64,000 nucleotides of DNA from Nostoc sp. NMS2. GTDB taxonomy: Bacteria; Cyanobacteriota; Cyanobacteriia; Cyanobacteriales; Nostocaceae. A program made the position numbers and the translations under genes. Below, one piece after another: positions 16,372-22,556 of the stretch (position 1 is the stretch's first letter; each line of letters starts with the position of its first letter). The DNA is taken from the NCBI RefSeq assembly GCF_017115105.1, contig NZ_JABXKH010000147.1, forward strand, positions 53,824-117,823, written 5' to 3'. The notes under the pieces were generated by a model. It worked only from the letters and a program-made list of their open reading frames with translations. It was not told where the DNA came from and made no database searches.

Positions 16372-16905
16372 ATGCCCAGTGAAAAAACATTATTACTAGC
16401 TCAAGAATTCTCTATTTCTTATTACTACCTAACTCCTGAAGACAGCGAGAAGGTGCAAATTTTCTGTAAAGTATCAGGCGATAAAGAATCAACGTTAATC
16501 AATCAATACGTTCGGGGCTTTATTGGACGAAATCGAGCTTACTTCTTAGAGCTAGCTAAGTTTGACGCAACAAGTAGAGGCTTAACCTCTGAACAGTGGG
16601 TAGACATCGTGTTGGCTGAGGGTATGAGGGGTATGCCTGAATATCAGAATATTGTAAAAACTGAGGATATTCCCAAAAACCCTTTAGCCTATATTCCCGC
16701 GCCTGTTGAAAGTAAAGTTAGGCGATCGCTTAACTACATTACCCTAGCTGCTCAAAATATAGCTTTCTTGCACCTGGGTATTTATTATGACCGCGATAGT
16801 CAGGCGGGCTACATTTCCCGTATAGCCCGTGAACACATTGATCGGAATTGGGATGATTTGTACTTGCGCCAAGTTGAGGCGGCACAATCTAAGGTTTGGT
16901 TTTAA
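16372..16905 (+). CDS. Hypothetical protein (177 aa)
   Basis: Soluble, mixed-charge protein. The first 50 residues contain QEFSISYYYLTPEDSEKVQIF and KESTLINQYVRGFIGRNR, which could be a ribbon-helix-helix or helical DNA-associated fold. The end is rich in Arg and aromatic residues (REHIDRNWDDLYLRQ). It precedes a second unknown gene by 13 bases. The two share a convergent terminator with the antirepressor region. No family recognised. Confidence 0.5.
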   Translation: MPSEKTLLLAQEFSISYYYLTPEDSEKVQIFCKVSGDKESTLINQYVRGFIGRNRAYFLELAKFDATSRGLTSEQWVDIVLAEGMRGMPEYQNIVKTEDIPKNPLAYIPAPVESKVRRSLNYITLAAQNIAFLHLGIYYDRDSQAGYISRIAREHIDRNWDDLYLRQVEAAQSKVWF

Positions 16906-16918
16906 AAGGAGAAAGAAA

Positions 16919-17251
16919 ATGGTAACAACAACATCAGCAGCAGGATTAACATTAGAAAAAGTCACTGAAGCGATCACTCTTATCCTAGATGAACTTGGCG
17001 AACCGCAAACAGATGCACAGCATGAAGCACTATCTGCTTTTAACTTAAGTGACCACACAAGAGTGAAGAGACTGTCATTAACCAACCCAACTGACTATTT
17101 TTGTAAATCCTTGGGGTACTTGGGGGGAGCGCTGAAACTAACTCCCAACACTGACACTATACTAGCTGAAAGTATCCGTGCAGCTGTTGACCACAGCAGG
17201 GAAAGAAGGCTGCAAAATCTAGGTCAAGAAATTGGCACAATTCTAAGTTGA
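16919..17251 (+). CDS. Hypothetical protein (110 aa)
   Basis: Start at 16919 is fixed by an excellent AAGGAGA seven bases upstream; an earlier in-frame start would lie over the preceding gene. The product (MVTTTSAAGLTLEKVTEAIT...) is soluble and helical. It ends in HSRERRLQNLGQEIGTILS. Probably cotranscribed with the gene at 16372. No family recognised. Confidence 0.55.
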   Translation: MVTTTSAAGLTLEKVTEAITLILDELGEPQTDAQHEALSAFNLSDHTRVKRLSLTNPTDYFCKSLGYLGGALKLTPNTDTILAESIRAAVDHSRERRLQNLGQEIGTILS

Positions 17252-17263
17252 GGCTGCGATTCT

Positions 17264-17293
17264 CACAAAAAAGCCAGTAGTATCACTGGCTTT
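17264..17293. terminator. Bidirectional terminator
   Basis: 9-bp stem AAAGCCAGT / ACTGGCTTT with a six-base loop, preceded on the plus strand by an A-run. On the minus strand it therefore reads as a stem followed by TTTTTT. It lies between convergent genes (17251 plus, 17322 minus) and can serve both. Confidence 0.7.
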
Positions 17294-17321
17294 GTGTCAA
17301 TTGGATTTATTGTGTGCTTTC

Positions 17322-17546
17322 TTAATTCTTTTCGTGAATCTCATCCGTGGCTTTCTCTAGATGCCCCGCAACCTCTTCAAGCCTCGGTTGCTCATTCGCC
17401 CAGTTAGCTAGCGCGTGTAACAAATCTTCAAAGCTGTAACCTTCAGAAAGCAAAACTGCCATAAATTCGTTGAGAAATAGTGTTAGTCCCAGACGGCGAG
17501 AGTCTTGTAAACCGTGCCGAATCCCAGCGATTGATTCAAAGTCCAT
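17322..17546 (-). CDS. Small acidic helical protein (74 aa)
   Basis: Starts inside the 3' end of the antirepressor gene (11-base overlap), implying cotranslation. Sequence MDFESIAGIRHGLQDSRRLG, a middle hydrophobic helix (LTLFLNEFMAVLLSEG) and an acidic tail. It could be a small accessory to the antirepressor; no family recognised. Confidence 0.5.
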   Translation of the reverse strand: MDFESIAGIRHGLQDSRRLGLTLFLNEFMAVLLSEGYSFEDLLHALANWANEQPRLEEVAGHLEKATDEIHEKN

Positions 17547-18327
17547 TATTTTCCTCCCCCAGTGCTTCCAAAACTGACAAATGCCACTGCAAGGACTGAA
17601 CGGTTTTATCTCGTCCCCTTGCGGTATCTAGCACCATCTGGCTGTACTCAGAGCCTTTTTCCGTGGGGAGGTAAGCGGGGTTTTTGCCATCAGGGTTGAG
17701 AATTTGAAAGCCTCGTTCAATCAACAGTTTGTTGACCTTAATAGCGCTCCACTTTTGGCCAGTCTTGGCTTCTAGTTTTTCACCCAGCACGGTTGGTCTG
17801 ACCAATCCCTCATCAACCGGAATTGATAGGGCTGACTTTGCTATCTCTGCTGCTTCTAGTAGCGCAGGATTATAAGATGCGATCACATTTAACTTCACCC
17901 CTGCGATTAATCGGGGATCTAGTCCTGCACCGCCCAAGGTTAGGTCAAATAGTTCTGAAATTTCTTGAGCAGTTGGGGTAGGGAGTGAGGAAGGCGGTTG
18001 CAAGGCTTGTGGTAGCTCGTATTTGCCAGTTTTACGAATACTAGGCAACACAACTGAAGTCACCCATTTTTTAAAACGTTTTGCTTGCGCCTTGCGACTA
18101 GTAAGGATAAGAGAGTATAAGCCAGACTCGTTGATGCACCAAGCTTCACCTTGACGACCTATGTTAAACATAGCTCGTTCATCATCATCTAAGCGCTCTA
18201 TTGCTTGACTCGGATTTTTGACATCAACAGCCGCACAAACATCAACAGCAACCCACCAAGGGTTTTCCGCAGTGCCAATAAATCGGACTTCGTGAGACTC
18301 AAACTGAAATATTGTTAAATCGCTCAT
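17536..18327 (-). CDS. Bro-N domain phage antirepressor
   Basis: About 263 residues from the ATG at 18327, which has GAGGT upstream; an earlier start at 18357 is possible. Residues 1-100 are a Bro-N domain: FQFESHEVRFIGT, ENPWWVAVDVCAAVDVKNPS, LDDDERAMFNI, WCINESGLYSLILTSRKAQA and FKKWVTSVVLPSIRKTG. The rest is a C-terminal domain of the KilA/antirepressor type with LGEKLEAKTGQKWSAIKVN, likely a helix-turn-helix. Such proteins counteract phage repressors. It lies on the left arm of a divergent regulatory region opposite an HTH repressor, the expected place for an antirepressor. Confidence 0.88.
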   Translation of the reverse strand: MSDLTIFQFESHEVRFIGTAENPWWVAVDVCAAVDVKNPSQAIERLDDDERAMFNIGRQGEAWCINESGLYSLILTSRKAQAKRFKKWVTSVVLPSIRKTGKYELPQALQPPSSLPTPTAQEISELFDLTLGGAGLDPRLIAGVKLNVIASYNPALLEAAEIAKSALSIPVDEGLVRPTVLGEKLEAKTGQKWSAIKVNKLLIERGFQILNPDGKNPAYLPTEKGSEYSQMVLDTARGRDKTVQSLQWHLSVLEALGEENNGL

Positions 18328-18402
18328 TGCTTCTACCTCAACAAACATACAAAGCAAGGGAGAGCGTTAATTGACGCTCTCTAGTGGTGGAATATCGGCT
18401 TG

Positions 18403-18690
18403 CTATGCTGCCATTGGGACGACTAAGCCGAGCATGGCGAGAATGACGAGTTGTGCTTGATATTCGGTGTCACATTCTTGGCGGCATTCGGTATTGCTAG
18501 GCTGTGCGATCCACTTACCGTCTAGATTTTGGTAAAAGGAGCCAAGAAAGAGATAACCTTTCCACATTCTGTAGAGAGTGCCAAAATCTCCGTCTTCTGC
18601 GCTGTCGATTTCAAAATCTGGTGCGAGTTTGACATAAAGATTTGACTGAGGATGCGCGCTCGCTTGAACGTCAACGGTTGATAATGTCAT
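18403..18690 (-). CDS. Small early protein (95 aa) next to operator region
   Basis: The ATG at 18690 is preferred: GGAG lies nine bases upstream. Upstream in-frame starts to 18786 would place coding sequence across the operator repeats. The product (MTLSTVDVQASAHPQS...) is acidic, with LYRMWKGYLFLGSFYQNLDG and a Cys pair in ECRQECD. It is the first gene of the left-going transcript that continues to the antirepressor. A short inverted repeat (18360-18381) without a T-run lies between the two. Confidence 0.55.
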   Translation of the reverse strand: MTLSTVDVQASAHPQSNLYVKLAPDFEIDSAEDGDFGTLYRMWKGYLFLGSFYQNLDGKWIAQPSNTECRQECDTEYQAQLVILAMLGLVVPMAA

Positions 18691-18725
18691 AATCATGATC
18701 TCCATAGTTTTGGAATAGAAAAGCG

Positions 18726-18806
18726 CTTTAGTTTGCGAGACGGGGCGCTTTTCTATAATTAATACTGTAAACTGCTTAGTTTGCACTTGTCAACTGCTTA
18801 CTTTGC
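18726..18806. promoter_or_regulatory. Operator region with three repeated sites
   Basis: Two near-identical 15-mers, AACTGCTTAGTTTGC (18770-18784) and AACTGCTTACTTTGC (18792-18806), start 22 bp apart, two helical turns. A third related copy, CTTTAGTTTGCG, is at 18726-18737. They lie between divergent genes: the HTH repressor (plus, 18842) and the early gene leading to the antirepressor (minus, 18690). This is the expected layout of a phage repressor operator. Binding is inferred. Confidence 0.65.
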
Positions 18807-18841
18807 GATTTACGATAGACTTAAACCGCAGGACTATAAAT

Positions 18842-19087
18842 ATGGCTGTGCTAATTCATCGACGGATCACTCAAACGGCTAATATGCCAGGACTTGCAAC
18901 TAAGATTCAGCAAGCTCAAGAAGCAAGTGGTTTAAGTGTCACCGAAGCTTGTCGGCGAATTGGCATAAGCCGCACTTACTGGTACAAGCTAATTAATGAT
19001 GATTTGCCTGAAGGAATGGCAGAACCAACGTTTCGTAAAATTGAAGAGGTGCTAGGTGTTGACTTTGGAGTGAGTTTTGATGATTAA
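18842..19087 (+). CDS. HTH transcriptional repressor (81 aa)
   Basis: The ATG at 18842 gives 81 residues; the frame stays open upstream but runs into the operator repeats. Residues 35-60 (LSVTEACRRIGISRTYWYKLIND) form a classic XRE/Cro helix-turn-helix, and the end FRKIEEVLGVDFGVSF is typical of short Cro-like repressors. There is no peptidase domain, so it is not self-cleaved. It faces the divergent early/antirepressor unit across the three-site operator. Likely a Cro/CI-type switch protein, separate from the second repressor at 54.6 kb. Confidence 0.8.
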   Translation: MAVLIHRRITQTANMPGLATKIQQAQEASGLSVTEACRRIGISRTYWYKLINDDLPEGMAEPTFRKIEEVLGVDFGVSFDD

Positions 19088-19186
19088 CCCTTCTCCATCA
19101 ATTCCCTCACCCTCCCTAACCGTGCCTTTGGAAAAGCGATCGTGGTCGATGCAGAAGGTGTAATTCAATATATTAAGCATTTAATA

Positions 19187-19426
19187 ATGATTGAACCAAA
19201 ATTCCAAGTAGGCGATCGCGTCTTACACAAACGCAGTGGCAAAACCTACACTGTGCTAGATCGCGTCTACAACAAAGCCGTTGCCACTCATGCAATCAAG
19301 GTATACACAAACGGCACAACCTCAACAAGCCCAACAACCATTGCCGAACATTGGACTTACAAGCTGGACGATGGGCATAGTTGGCGGTATGCTGAATCGC
19401 TGCTGGAATACATTAAAGCGCTTTAA
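19187..19426 (+). CDS. Small SH3-like protein (79 aa)
   Basis: Contains FQVGDRVLHKRSGKTYTVLDR, a typical beta-barrel opening of small SH3/KOW-like phage proteins, followed by HAIKVYTNGTTST and WTYKLDDGHSWRYAES. A start at 19187 (ATG) is preferred; a GTG at 19142 is possible. It lies after the repressor gene. Function unknown. Confidence 0.55.
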   Translation: MIEPKFQVGDRVLHKRSGKTYTVLDRVYNKAVATHAIKVYTNGTTSTSPTTIAEHWTYKLDDGHSWRYAESLLEYIKAL

Positions 19427-19445
19427 GGAGATTGAATTTAAATTC

Positions 19446-19856
19446 CTAAACGTAACTATTAATCACTTCCAGTTCCCCCAACCGAAACGTAGCAATCAAA
19501 TTTTCATCTTCAGAATACGGCGACACCGTTTCTCTTCTCCTGGGAAAATATCGCCGTATTTTTTCAATTGCGCTGCTGAATTTGTTGTATCCTTCTGAGG
19601 TACGCTCATCCAGTTTCACCGCCACAATCCACTCATAGCGATGTTCTTGCTGGTTGTTAAGCAGCAGAGAACTACTAGAGATGTTTTTAAACCGAGAAAT
19701 ACTCACCTCCACGCCACCACTTGCGCCACCTTTGGGTGTGGATGGCGGTTCAACCCAGATAGCGGGTTGATTATTGGCAAAAGTGCCTAGCTCTAGTGCG
19801 AGTAAGTCGGCTAAGACTTGGCGTAGTTCGGCGGTGGTGTGAATATGTTGGGGCAT
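19446..19856 (-). CDS. Possible tail terminator / head-tail connector (136 aa)
   Basis: Begins with a helix (TTAELRQVLADLLALELG) and continues as an alpha/beta protein (GGVEVSISRF, RYEWIVAVKLDERTSEGYNKF), ending in a strand (ATFRLGELEVINSY). This order and size resemble lambda U-like tail terminators, but similarity is structural in style only. It is the last of a left-going series of small connector-type genes. Its start overlaps the HEXXH gene by 46 bases. Confidence 0.45.
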   Translation of the reverse strand: MPQHIHTTAELRQVLADLLALELGTFANNQPAIWVEPPSTPKGGASGGVEVSISRFKNISSSSLLLNNQQEHRYEWIVAVKLDERTSEGYNKFSSAIEKIRRYFPRRRETVSPYSEDENLIATFRLGELEVINSYV

Positions 19857-20194
19857 CTTTTAAGATTCACTAATGCTTTGGCTATTGCATTAATCGCTTG
19901 TTCTTGAGATGTTGCTTTTAGTCCGCTTTCAATATTAAAGGGCGCAAAATGCAGATGCAACAACTCGTGAATTAGCGTTTGTTCCATATCATAAGGACGC
20001 ATTGCGTCAAAGGGGTAGCCTTCGGGCTTAACTAGCTTGATATCAGCAATTTTCTTACCCAAGTCCCAAGTGATCCGCCCCTCCGCATCGTCTATTTCTT
20101 CTGAAGAAACGATTTTGACCAATACATCCCAATCCATCAGCCCTAATATCTGCTGCCACTCCTGACAAGATTGCTGGGGATTTTCGAGATTCAT
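19811..20194 (-). CDS. HEXXH putative metalloprotease-like protein (127 aa)
   Basis: Residues 76-80 are HELLH within LIHELLHLHFAPF, the zinc-binding motif of zincin peptidases. A possible third ligand is not evident. The N-terminal part (MDWDVLVKIVSSEEI, GRITWDLGKKIADIKLV) is beta-rich and resembles the small minimal zincins found in phage genomes. It overlaps both neighbours (20194 junction and 46 bases at the far end), embedded among head-tail connector genes. It could process a virion protein or act on the host. Zinc binding is inferred from the motif. Confidence 0.62.
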   Translation of the reverse strand: MNLENPQQSCQEWQQILGLMDWDVLVKIVSSEEIDDAEGRITWDLGKKIADIKLVKPEGYPFDAMRPYDMEQTLIHELLHLHFAPFNIESGLKATSQEQAINAIAKALVNLKRCPNIFTPPPNYAKS

Positions 20195-20484
20195 TAACTC
20201 AACACTATCGACTGCGACGCTTTCAACCTACCACCACGAACCGGAACTTCCTGCAAAAAGCGTTGATTCAGATAGTTAGCGGTTGTACTGAATGCTAAAT
20301 CTAGGTTGGGAGTAGTCTGGTAGTTGGCAGCAAAAACAGCGGGTAAATTGCTTCCAGACAACGCTCTATCAGTCCAGCGATTACCTTGACGTTCGTGGAC
20401 ATCATAAGCGTAAGGCGCTGTCCATCGGTATGTCGCGGTGGTGATTGTCAGTTGTGGTGGTGTCCAGCTTCTCCAGATTGGCAT
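20194..20484 (-). CDS. Small head-tail connector-type protein (96 aa)
   Basis: Contains TATYRWTAPYAYDVHERQG, which resembles the 'APYA-x-x-VHEG' signature of HK97 gp10-like head-tail joining proteins. Those are usually longer; here the protein is 96 residues. It lies two bases after the preceding gene and abuts the HEXXH gene. Structural role inferred from this motif and context. Confidence 0.5.
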   Translation of the reverse strand: MPIWRSWTPPQLTITTATYRWTAPYAYDVHERQGNRWTDRALSGSNLPAVFAANYQTTPNLDLAFSTTANYLNQRFLQEVPVRGGRLKASQSIVLS

Positions 20485-20486
20485 TT

Positions 20487-20774
20487 TTAGGTCCCTTTAG
20501 TGTCAACCACGAGGTCGTAAGTTGCATCAAAAATATCAGGCTTGCAAGGATAAAACTCGTTTGCTACACCTCGAATAATCCAGTCACCAGGATTCGCCGC
20601 CATCGTGCCTTCAAGTGTTTGAAGTAGCATAATTGGCATTGAATACTTGAGTTCACCTGCTAATGCGAAAGTATCGCCGCAAGATTTCATCCATTCAACA
20701 ATTTCTAAATAACTAGTCAATCCATTGAATTGTATGGCTTCGATTACTACTGGCTTTTTTCTGAATTGAGGCAT
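20487..20774 (-). CDS. Conserved phage protein, KPVVIEA family (95 aa)
   Basis: Begins MPQFRKKPVVIEAIQFNG and ends in PGDWIIRGVANEFYPCKPDIF-type sequence. This pair of motifs marks a small hypothetical protein found in very many tailed phages, usually near structural or replication genes. Its function is unknown. It starts the left-going 20774-19446 unit; the start of the divergent gene at 20877 is 102 bases away. Confidence 0.82.
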   Translation of the reverse strand: MPQFRKKPVVIEAIQFNGLTSYLEIVEWMKSCGDTFALAGELKYSMPIMLLQTLEGTMAANPGDWIIRGVANEFYPCKPDIFDATYDLVVDTKGT

Positions 20775-20876
20775 ATCAATACAGTCAGGAAAACGTCAAT
20801 TCCATTTTCCACCCTACTTCATCGTTTGGCTCGTTTTCTGATATATTGAAACGCATTCCGACACGTACCAGAACGC

Positions 20877-21419
20877 ATGGAACAGATTGATAGAGTAGCG
20901 ATCGCACCCCTCAAAGAACGCTACGGACACCGCAAATTTTACACAGAATATATTCCCAAGCTGGGTATCCAAATACAGAAAGAGGGCAAGAGTGGCTATA
21001 TTACTCAGCAAGAAGCCCATTTACTGGAGAGGTATCACGAAGCTAGAGGAAGGGGCAAAGAAGCGGCAGCAGAGTTGTTGGCGAACCTGGAACGCATACC
21101 AACCCATGATGAATCACCCACACTAGAACACGTTCCAACACGTACCAGAACACTTGAACAGATACCCCCAACACAATTATTACAATTAGCCGACTCACTC
21201 CCACAACTTACCCCGGTGGCGCGGTGGCTGGCTAGTAGCTGGGTGCTGCAAATGGTGGCAATGCAGCAAATCGTAATTATTCGTTCAGTTTTACTGGTTT
21301 TACTGGATAGGGAGAAACTGCCACGGTTGAAGCAGTTTAAAGCAAGAGGTTTTGAGTTTAAGCGAGTGGATAATAGAAGTAGTGAAGAGTGGTTAGCATC
21401 ATATGGAATCAAAGAATAA
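20877..21419 (+). CDS. Phage regulatory-type protein with LExhP repeats (180 aa)
   Basis: ATG at 20877. The first 70 residues are charged (ERYGHRKFYTEYIPKLGIQI). The middle holds three short repeats of the form L-E-x-[IV]-P (LERIP, LEHVP, LEQIP). The C-terminus has a hydrophobic helix (VLQMVAMQQIVIIRSVLLVLLD), possibly a membrane or packing helix. A 36-bp sequence around its start is partly repeated inside the gene at 21127-21162. No family recognised. Confidence 0.5.
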   Translation: MEQIDRVAIAPLKERYGHRKFYTEYIPKLGIQIQKEGKSGYITQQEAHLLERYHEARGRGKEAAAELLANLERIPTHDESPTLEHVPTRTRTLEQIPPTQLLQLADSLPQLTPVARWLASSWVLQMVAMQQIVIIRSVLLVLLDREKLPRLKQFKARGFEFKRVDNRSSEEWLASYGIKE

Positions 21420-21639
21420 CAACTCAGATATTCCTTCAGCAACTTGTCCATTCTGTTCAAAAATCACCTATAACCCTAACGACATTGCTAACCAGTATTG
21501 TGCTAACTGCAAGTGCTTTTATGGTGACATTATTGCTCATGCCAATATCGCTAAAAACGCAGGCCCCGAAGCAATATCCGCGTTGAGAAAAATTGTAGAA
21601 GCTGCACATGAACACCTCAAAAATCTACCAACCAACTAG
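21403..21639 (+). CDS. Small zinc-ribbon protein (78 aa)
   Basis: CPFC near residue 15 and CANC near residue 33 form a two-knuckle zinc ribbon (CxxC-x15-CxxC). A helical tail follows (GPEAISALRKIVEAAHEHLKNL). It overlaps the end of the previous gene by 17 bases and converges with a Cys-rich minus-strand gene. Possibly nucleic-acid binding; no named family. Confidence 0.65.
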   Translation: MESKNNNSDIPSATCPFCSKITYNPNDIANQYCANCKCFYGDIIAHANIAKNAGPEAISALRKIVEAAHEHLKNLPTN

Positions 21640-21855
21640 CTTGACATTTGGAAAATCTGGATGAGCTAATAATTCATCACGATAAGGACATTCAAAATCA
21701 CATTCTTCAGATCCACCCAGCAGGCAACCCTCGCCAGGGACGAATCCACAATCAAAACACTCTTCATCATCTTCATCACCATCCCAATAATCATGTAAGT
21801 CATAATCTAGATCGTCTGATTCTGGGTATTCTGGATAGCAAATAAAACCCGTCAT
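21625..21855 (-). CDS. Acidic Cys-rich small protein (76 aa)
   Basis: The first half is strongly acidic (YPESDDLDYDLHDYWDGDEDDEE). The second half has six cysteines, in CFDCG, GCLLGG, CDFEC and nearby. It could bind metal. The start overlaps the stop of the preceding zinc-ribbon gene (ATGA at 21852-21855), so it is the last gene of the nblA-containing unit. The last 15 bases overlap the convergent zinc-ribbon gene. No family recognised. Confidence 0.55.
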   Translation of the reverse strand: MTGFICYPEYPESDDLDYDLHDYWDGDEDDEECFDCGFVPGEGCLLGGSEECDFECPYRDELLAHPDFPNVKLVGW

Positions 21856-22016
21856 GTCTTAATTTGGAATTGCACAATTTCTTCAATTAAACTTGTTTTA
21901 CCACAGTGGGGGCATAACGCATGACTACCTATATCTGGCTTAATGTCGGCAATCGTCCACCATTTTTGACAGTGGTCGCAGATGTAATGATACAGATATT
22001 CCAAAGATACTTTCAT
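21852..22016 (-). CDS. Zinc-ribbon protein coupled to nblA (54 aa)
   Basis: Start at 22016 overlaps the TGA of nblA (ATGA), favouring it over an upstream in-frame start. Two knuckles, CDHC near residue 13 and CPHC near residue 36, form a rubredoxin/zinc-ribbon-type fold. It begins MKVSLEYLYHYICDHCQKWW. Coupled translation suggests coexpression with NblA. Function unknown. Confidence 0.65.
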   Translation of the reverse strand: MKVSLEYLYHYICDHCQKWWTIADIKPDIGSHALCPHCGKTSLIEEIVQFQIKT

Positions 22017-22180
22017 AAAATCAACCACGCTTTTTTTAATTCCTGCTGATAATAATTTTGCTGACAAATCATCTGTTGATATATTTCTATCAATGTCTGT
22101 TTAACTTCGTTCTCATCCATGTTTTCAACTTGTTGATTGAAAACATGGATCTTAAATTTTTGTTCTAGTTTTAACTCCAT
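22013..22180 (-). CDS. nblA: NblA-like phycobilisome degradation protein (55 aa)
   Basis: The short product begins MELKLEQKFKIHVFNQQVEN. It follows the NblA family plan over its whole length: LxLEQxFxIxxFxxQVxxM, then LxxxYxQM, then a terminal YxxELKxxW (YYQQELKKAW). NblA marks phycobilisomes for proteolysis by linking phycobiliproteins to Clp chaperones during starvation. nblA genes are known in some lytic cyanophages. Here the gene lies in a prophage head-tail connector unit. It overlaps the connector gene upstream by 10 bases and the zinc-ribbon gene downstream by ATGA. It would be expressed with late genes and could dismantle antennae during lysis. The motif match is seen; activity is inferred. 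Confidence 0.82.
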   Translation of the reverse strand: MELKLEQKFKIHVFNQQVENMDENEVKQTLIEIYQQMICQQNYYQQELKKAWLIL

Positions 22181-22539
22181 TCAAACGTCCCCTCAATCTC
22201 AGTTCCGATCGCTCTTGCCAACGCCTTAGCCACACGCGGACGGTTACTGTCAAACTTTGGCTTAAGTGTAAATTTCCCTTGATGCTGATTCCCAGTTAAG
22301 GGGTCGATGTAAACCGCGATCGCTTCAGACTGCTTATAGATTATTTCACTTGATAAAACCCGTGGTTTCACGGAATACCCCTGTAGCACAACCGTGTTAG
22401 GGTTGCTTCCAGGTTCAGGTTTTACACTGTTATTACCTTGCAACCATGCTTCTACTTGATATGGGACTGTTACCTGTACTGGGTTTCCAGTTTCAGGATC
22501 AGTAGTGAATTGCCCTTCCACTGGGATTGTAAAAGTCAT
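22171..22539 (-). CDS. Probable head-tail connector / neck protein (about 122 aa)
   Basis: The frame stays open to 22701, but the ATG at 22539 avoids overlap with the divergent sigma-fusion gene; 22572 is an alternative. The product is beta-rich (MTFTIPVEGQFTTDPETGNP, VPYQVEAWLQGNN, VVLQGYSVKP) and ends GTEIEGTFEWS. Its size and position at the head of the connector series suggest a head-closure or neck protein. No named family seen. Confidence 0.45.
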   Translation of the reverse strand: MTFTIPVEGQFTTDPETGNPVQVTVPYQVEAWLQGNNSVKPEPGSNPNTVVLQGYSVKPRVLSSEIIYKQSEAIAVYIDPLTGNQHQGKFTLKPKFDSNRPRVAKALARAIGTEIEGTFEWS

Positions 22540-22556
22540 TCGGATATTGGGGACAA

